Assembly (NCBI RefSeq): GCF_012986595.1
Contig: NZ_JAAQYM010000009.1
Location: 264,858 to 328,857, forward strand
Direction: 5' to 3'
Source: Pseudomonas koreensis
Lineage (GTDB): Bacteria; Pseudomonadota; Gammaproteobacteria; Pseudomonadales; Pseudomonadaceae
DNA length: 64,000 nt
Positions within the stretch are counted from its first letter, which is position 1. Each line of letters opens with the position of its first letter. Shown here in pieces: positions 61,217 through 64,000 of this stretch. A program made the translations under genes and the position numbers. The notes under the pieces are model-generated. The model did not search any database, had not been told where the DNA came from, and saw only the letters and a program-made list of their open reading frames with translations.

Positions 61217-62074
61217 ATGAGCGAACGTCCCGAAGAGCCGAACCAGGCTTCTGACGCCGAAAGCCTGCTGCCCATCGATGAACACATCGAGGAAGGGCAC
61301 GACGCAGAAGGTCGTAAAGTCCGGCATCGTGGTATCTATCTGCTGCCGAACCTGTTCACCACTGCGAACCTGTTTGCAGGGTTTTATTCCATCATCAACT
61401 CGATGAGTGCCCAGGCGGCCTTGAGCGCCGGGGACTCGGCGAACGCGAGCAAGTATTTCGCGTTCGCCGCGATCGCGATCTTTGTCGCGATGGTGCTCGA
61501 CGGCCTCGATGGCCGCGTGGCGCGCATGACCAATACGCAAAGTGCATTCGGCGCCGAGTACGACTCGCTGTCCGATATGGTTGCCTTTGGTGTGGCGCCG
61601 GCGCTGCTGGCCTTCGGCTGGGCGTTGGGTGACATGGGCAAAGTCGGCTGGATGGTCGCCTTCATCTATGTGGCCGGTGCAGCGTTGCGTCTGGCGCGCT
61701 TCAACACCCAGGTCGGTACGGCCGACAAGCGCTACTTCATCGGTCTGGCCAGCCCGGCAGCTGCCGGCGTGGTGGCGGGGATCGTCTGGGCGTTCAGCGA
61801 TTACGGCATTCAAGGTTCGAAGATGTCCTTCCTGGTTGCCTTGATGGTCGCGGCTGCCGGCATGCTGATGGTCAGCAACATCAAGTACAACAGCTTCAAG
61901 GAGCTGGATCTGAAGGGTCGCGTGCCGTTCGTGGCGATTCTTGCCGTCGTGCTGGTGTTTGCCGTGGTCTTCAGCGATCCACCGCGCATTCTGCTGCTGG
62001 TGTTCCTCGCTTATGCGGCTTCCGGCCCGGTGCAATACCTGCTGCATCTTCGTCGTCACAAAAACGCCGAGTGA
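61217..62074 (+). CDS. pssA: Phosphatidylserine synthase PssA (CDP-alcohol type)
   Basis: 285 residues of the CDP-alcohol phosphatidyltransferase family: DGLDGRVARMTNTQSAFGAEYDSLSD is the metal-binding core. About six helices; the acidic N-terminal 45 residues are cytoplasmic. The first of two close ATGs (61211) would give AAGG only two bases away; 61217 gives eight, so it is chosen. It transfers serine to CDP-diacylglycerol, the first step of phosphatidylethanolamine synthesis. Confidence 0.93.
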   Translation: MSERPEEPNQASDAESLLPIDEHIEEGHDAEGRKVRHRGIYLLPNLFTTANLFAGFYSIINSMSAQAALSAGDSANASKYFAFAAIAIFVAMVLDGLDGRVARMTNTQSAFGAEYDSLSDMVAFGVAPALLAFGWALGDMGKVGWMVAFIYVAGAALRLARFNTQVGTADKRYFIGLASPAAAGVVAGIVWAFSDYGIQGSKMSFLVALMVAAAGMLMVSNIKYNSFKELDLKGRVPFVAILAVVLVFAVVFSDPPRILLLVFLAYAASGPVQYLLHLRRHKNAE

Positions 62075-62137
62075 TGTAATTTCCCGCATACTCCGCAGTC
62101 TATGGGTGCATCTGTCCTCCAAAGCTGCGGAGTTGCC

Positions 62138-63151
62138 ATGCTGATCAAAATCCCCAAAGCTTCCGACTGCCATGAGTCGGAAGTCACGCCTGAATTCATT
62201 TATCTCTCCCGTCGTCAATTGCTCGGAGCTACCGCCGCCGGCATCGCCGTGAGCAGCTTGCCGCGTTGGGCTGCCGCGGAAGAGGCGGCACGTTATGCCG
62301 ACGTCGAGCCGGGGAAGGCGCCGGCCTGGTTTGCCGACAAGCTTTCCTCTACCAAGTGGGGAGCGGTCAACGTCAAGGATGAGGCGATCACGCCTTATAA
62401 AGACGCGACCCATTACAACAACTTCTATGAGTTCGGTACTGACAAAGGGGATCCGGCAGCCAATGCCGGTTCGCTGAAAACCGAGCCGTGGAGCGTGGTC
62501 GTGGATGGGGAGGTCGGTAAACCCGGGCGCTATGCGCTGGAAGACTTCATGAAGCCCTATCAGTTGGAGGAGCGTATCTATCGCCTTCGCTGCGTTGAGG
62601 CCTGGTCGATGGTTATTCCGTGGATCGGCTTTCCGATCTCTGCGCTGCTCAAGCAGGTCGAACCCACTTCCAAGGCCAAGTACATTCGCTTTGAAACCTT
62701 GCAGGATCCCAAAAGCATGCCCGGCCAGCGCTCGGGTTTTGCCCTGATCGACTGGCCTTATGTAGAAGGCTTGCGTCTGGACGAGGCGATGAATCCATTG
62801 GCGATTCTGGCGGTTGGCATGTATGGCCGCGAATTGCCGAATCAGAATGGCGCGCCGCTGCGCTTGGTGGTGCCGTGGAAGTATGGGTTCAAAAGCGTTA
62901 AATCCATAGTGCGTATCAGTCTGGTCAGCGAGCAGCCAAAGACAACCTGGCAGAGCATCGCCGCGGATGAGTACGGCTTCTACGCCAACGTTAACCCAAC
63001 AGTGGATCATCCGCGCTGGACTCAGGCGCGGGAGCGTCGGTTGCCCAACAGTCTGTTCAAACCGAACGTGCGTGATACGCAGATGTTTAACGGTTACGCC
63101 GATGAAGTCGCTTCTCTCTATACAGGGCTCGATCTGCGGAAGAACTATTGA
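62138..63151 (+). CDS. msrP: Periplasmic methionine sulfoxide reductase, molybdopterin subunit MsrP
   Basis: 337 residues. Tat signal: SRRQLLGATAAGIAVSSL at residues 26-43. The molybdenum-ligating cysteine is in RLRCVEAWSMVIPW. The fold is oxidoreductase_molyb. It repairs oxidised methionines in the envelope and gets electrons from MsrQ. ATG 62138 has CGGAG seven bases upstream. Confidence 0.95.
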   Translation: MLIKIPKASDCHESEVTPEFIYLSRRQLLGATAAGIAVSSLPRWAAAEEAARYADVEPGKAPAWFADKLSSTKWGAVNVKDEAITPYKDATHYNNFYEFGTDKGDPAANAGSLKTEPWSVVVDGEVGKPGRYALEDFMKPYQLEERIYRLRCVEAWSMVIPWIGFPISALLKQVEPTSKAKYIRFETLQDPKSMPGQRSGFALIDWPYVEGLRLDEAMNPLAILAVGMYGRELPNQNGAPLRLVVPWKYGFKSVKSIVRISLVSEQPKTTWQSIAADEYGFYANVNPTVDHPRWTQARERRLPNSLFKPNVRDTQMFNGYADEVASLYTGLDLRKNY

Positions 63152-63762
63152 TGCGATATCCGTACTGGCGTGTAGGCGTTTTCATTGCGGCGGCGATCTG
63201 GCCATTGCTTTGGTTTTATCAGGCGTTCGCGGATTTGCTTGGGCCGGATCCTGGCAAAGTGCTGGTGGATCGGCTGGGGCTGGGGACATTGGTGCTGCTG
63301 TTGATAACCTTGGCCATGACGCCCTTACAGAAGTTGACCGGGTGGGCGGGGTGGATTGCTGTTCGTCGGCAGTTGGGGCTGTGGTGTTTTGCGTATGTGG
63401 TTTTGCACTTGTGCAGCTACATGGCATTCATCCTGGGCTTTGACTGGTCTCAGTTGGGCGTGGAGTTGCGTAAGCGGCCGTACATTATTGTGGGTACGCT
63501 GGGTTTTCTCGGATTGTTGGCGTTGGCGGTCACGTCCAATCGCTACAGTCAGCGTCGTTTAGGTGTGCGCTGGAAGAAACTGCATCGGTTGGTGTACGTG
63601 ATTCTGGGGCTGGGATTGCTGCATATGCTGTGGATCGTGCGTGCTGATCTCAAAGAGTGGGCGATCTATGCCTTTATAGGTGCAGTGCTTTTAGTGCTGC
63701 GTGTACCTGCCATAGCGCGTCGAATCCCGCGTTTGCTGACTAAAAAGCGGGTTTTGCAATAA
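63151..63762 (+). CDS. msrQ: Heme membrane subunit MsrQ
   Basis: 203 residues with about six membrane helices of the ferric reductase-like family. Heme-binding histidines are likely in VVLHLCSYM and LHRLVYVILGLGLLHMLW. It overlaps msrP by one base (TGATG), so translation is coupled. MsrQ draws electrons from quinones to reduce MsrP. Confidence 0.94.
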   Translation: MRYPYWRVGVFIAAAIWPLLWFYQAFADLLGPDPGKVLVDRLGLGTLVLLLITLAMTPLQKLTGWAGWIAVRRQLGLWCFAYVVLHLCSYMAFILGFDWSQLGVELRKRPYIIVGTLGFLGLLALAVTSNRYSQRRLGVRWKKLHRLVYVILGLGLLHMLWIVRADLKEWAIYAFIGAVLLVLRVPAIARRIPRLLTKKRVLQ

Positions 63763-63777
63763 AACTGAAATTAACGG

Positions 63778-63805
63778 TTGACGGCAGATTCCAGAGGTCT
63801 ATAAT
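63778..63805 (+). promoter_or_regulatory. Strong promoter, first of the probable rRNA set
   Basis: TTGACG (63778-63783), 16 bases, TATAAT (63800-63805), then a GC-rich discriminator (TCGCCCC), typical of ribosomal RNA promoters under ppGpp/DksA control. Confidence 0.75.
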
Positions 63806-63852
63806 TCGCCCCACTTCCGGCGCAGTCGAAACGGAAAACTCCTTGAGATTCA

Positions 63853-63924
63853 ATGAGTTACGCAGTTTTCGATAGTGGCTCGCTTCAGTTCATCGAAGCC
63901 TGGAAGGAGTTGAAAGAGTGGTGA
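63853..63924 (+). CDS. Possible 23-residue peptide
   Basis: An ORF of 23 codons (MSYAVFDSGSLQFIEAWKE...) lies after the first promoter, followed by a TGATG overlap with another open frame that reaches the window end. No strong ribosome site (CTTGAGATTC before the ATG). It may be chance in an rRNA leader. Confidence 0.2.
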   Translation: MSYAVFDSGSLQFIEAWKELKEW

Positions 63925-63980
63925 TGTTTGGCTCTTTTAACGGTTCGATCTTCTCGGTCGAAAGCGGAGAAAAAGAGGTG

Positions 63981-64000
63981 TTGACAGCAGCGTGTAACGC
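63981..64000 (+). promoter_or_regulatory. -35 box of a second promoter, cut by the window end
   Basis: TTGACA (63981-63986) with GCAGCGTGTAACGC following; the -10 would lie beyond base 64000. I recall this sequence from Pseudomonas rrn leaders, so 16S rRNA is expected shortly beyond the window. Confidence 0.6.

Noticed and set aside
60995..63010. 671-codon minus-strand frame across pssA and msrP
   Set aside because: It crosses two well-supported genes and an intergenic terminator; no motif.

Overview
This is an ordinary chromosomal stretch of a fluorescent-group Pseudomonas. The evidence is the GC-rich codon use, the gene content, and gene order matching the type IV pilus, pan-cbr-dksA-phu and mrcB-ilv-pssA neighbourhoods known from P. 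aeruginosa, together with Pseudomonas-type REP palindromes. I see no prophage, insertion sequence, CRISPR array or defence island. The unusual content is regulatory: small RNAs, RpoN promoters, Fur sites, micro-genes and one structured-leader candidate.

Layout. 0-5.4 kb: 3' end of pilY1, minor pilin pilE, thiO, and the convergent pilSR two-component pair. 5.5-11.1 kb: bamD divergent from rluD-pgeF, then clpB behind a probable heat-shock promoter. 11.3-11.8 kb: four tRNAs (Asn, Pro, Lys, Pro). 11.9-16.2 kb: ndh, a 57-aa membrane protein, a MOSC/DUF1780 pair, a thioredoxin-like protein with an orphan ECF-type permease. 16.2-21.5 kb: yacG-coaE-pilD-pilC-pilB, divergent from pilA, which has an RpoN promoter suited to PilR. 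21.8-31.9 kb: BON protein, DUF2845, DUF748, an RNA methyltransferase, an MpaB/DUF2236 protein, acsA and pgi.

32-43.5 kb (all minus strand): panD, panC-panB, folK-pcnB, the small RNA crcZ, cbrB, cbrA, the micro-gene cbrX, gluQ and dksA. This holds most of the carbon catabolite repression circuit: CbrX/CbrA/CbrB drive crcZ from a perfect CbrB palindrome plus an RpoN promoter, and CrcZ carries six clusters of the AAnAAnAA motif that titrates Hfq/Crc. The acsA leader, 7 kb away, carries the same motif beside its ribosome binding site, so a likely target lies in the same window.

43.8-51 kb: an aminotransferase-sfsA pair, a Rieske protein, and the heme ABC importer hmuTUV with a ChaN-type lipoprotein behind a Fur box. 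Next is one copy of the iron-sparing small RNA prrF with its own Fur-controlled promoter, then the cyclic-nucleotide-binding gene cbpA. 51.3-57.4 kb: pentapeptide protein, an APH-AAA kinase fusion, PBP1b (mrcB), a TPR lipoprotein, yqcC and a DUF4124 protein. 57.5-63.8 kb: ilvI-ilvH-ilvC behind a long leader, pssA, and msrP-msrQ. The last 230 bases look like the promoter region of a ribosomal RNA operon whose genes lie beyond the window.

Inverted pairs of REP sequences of three types sit in at least eleven intergenic gaps. Product names rest on motifs and family resemblance read by eye; no database search was run.
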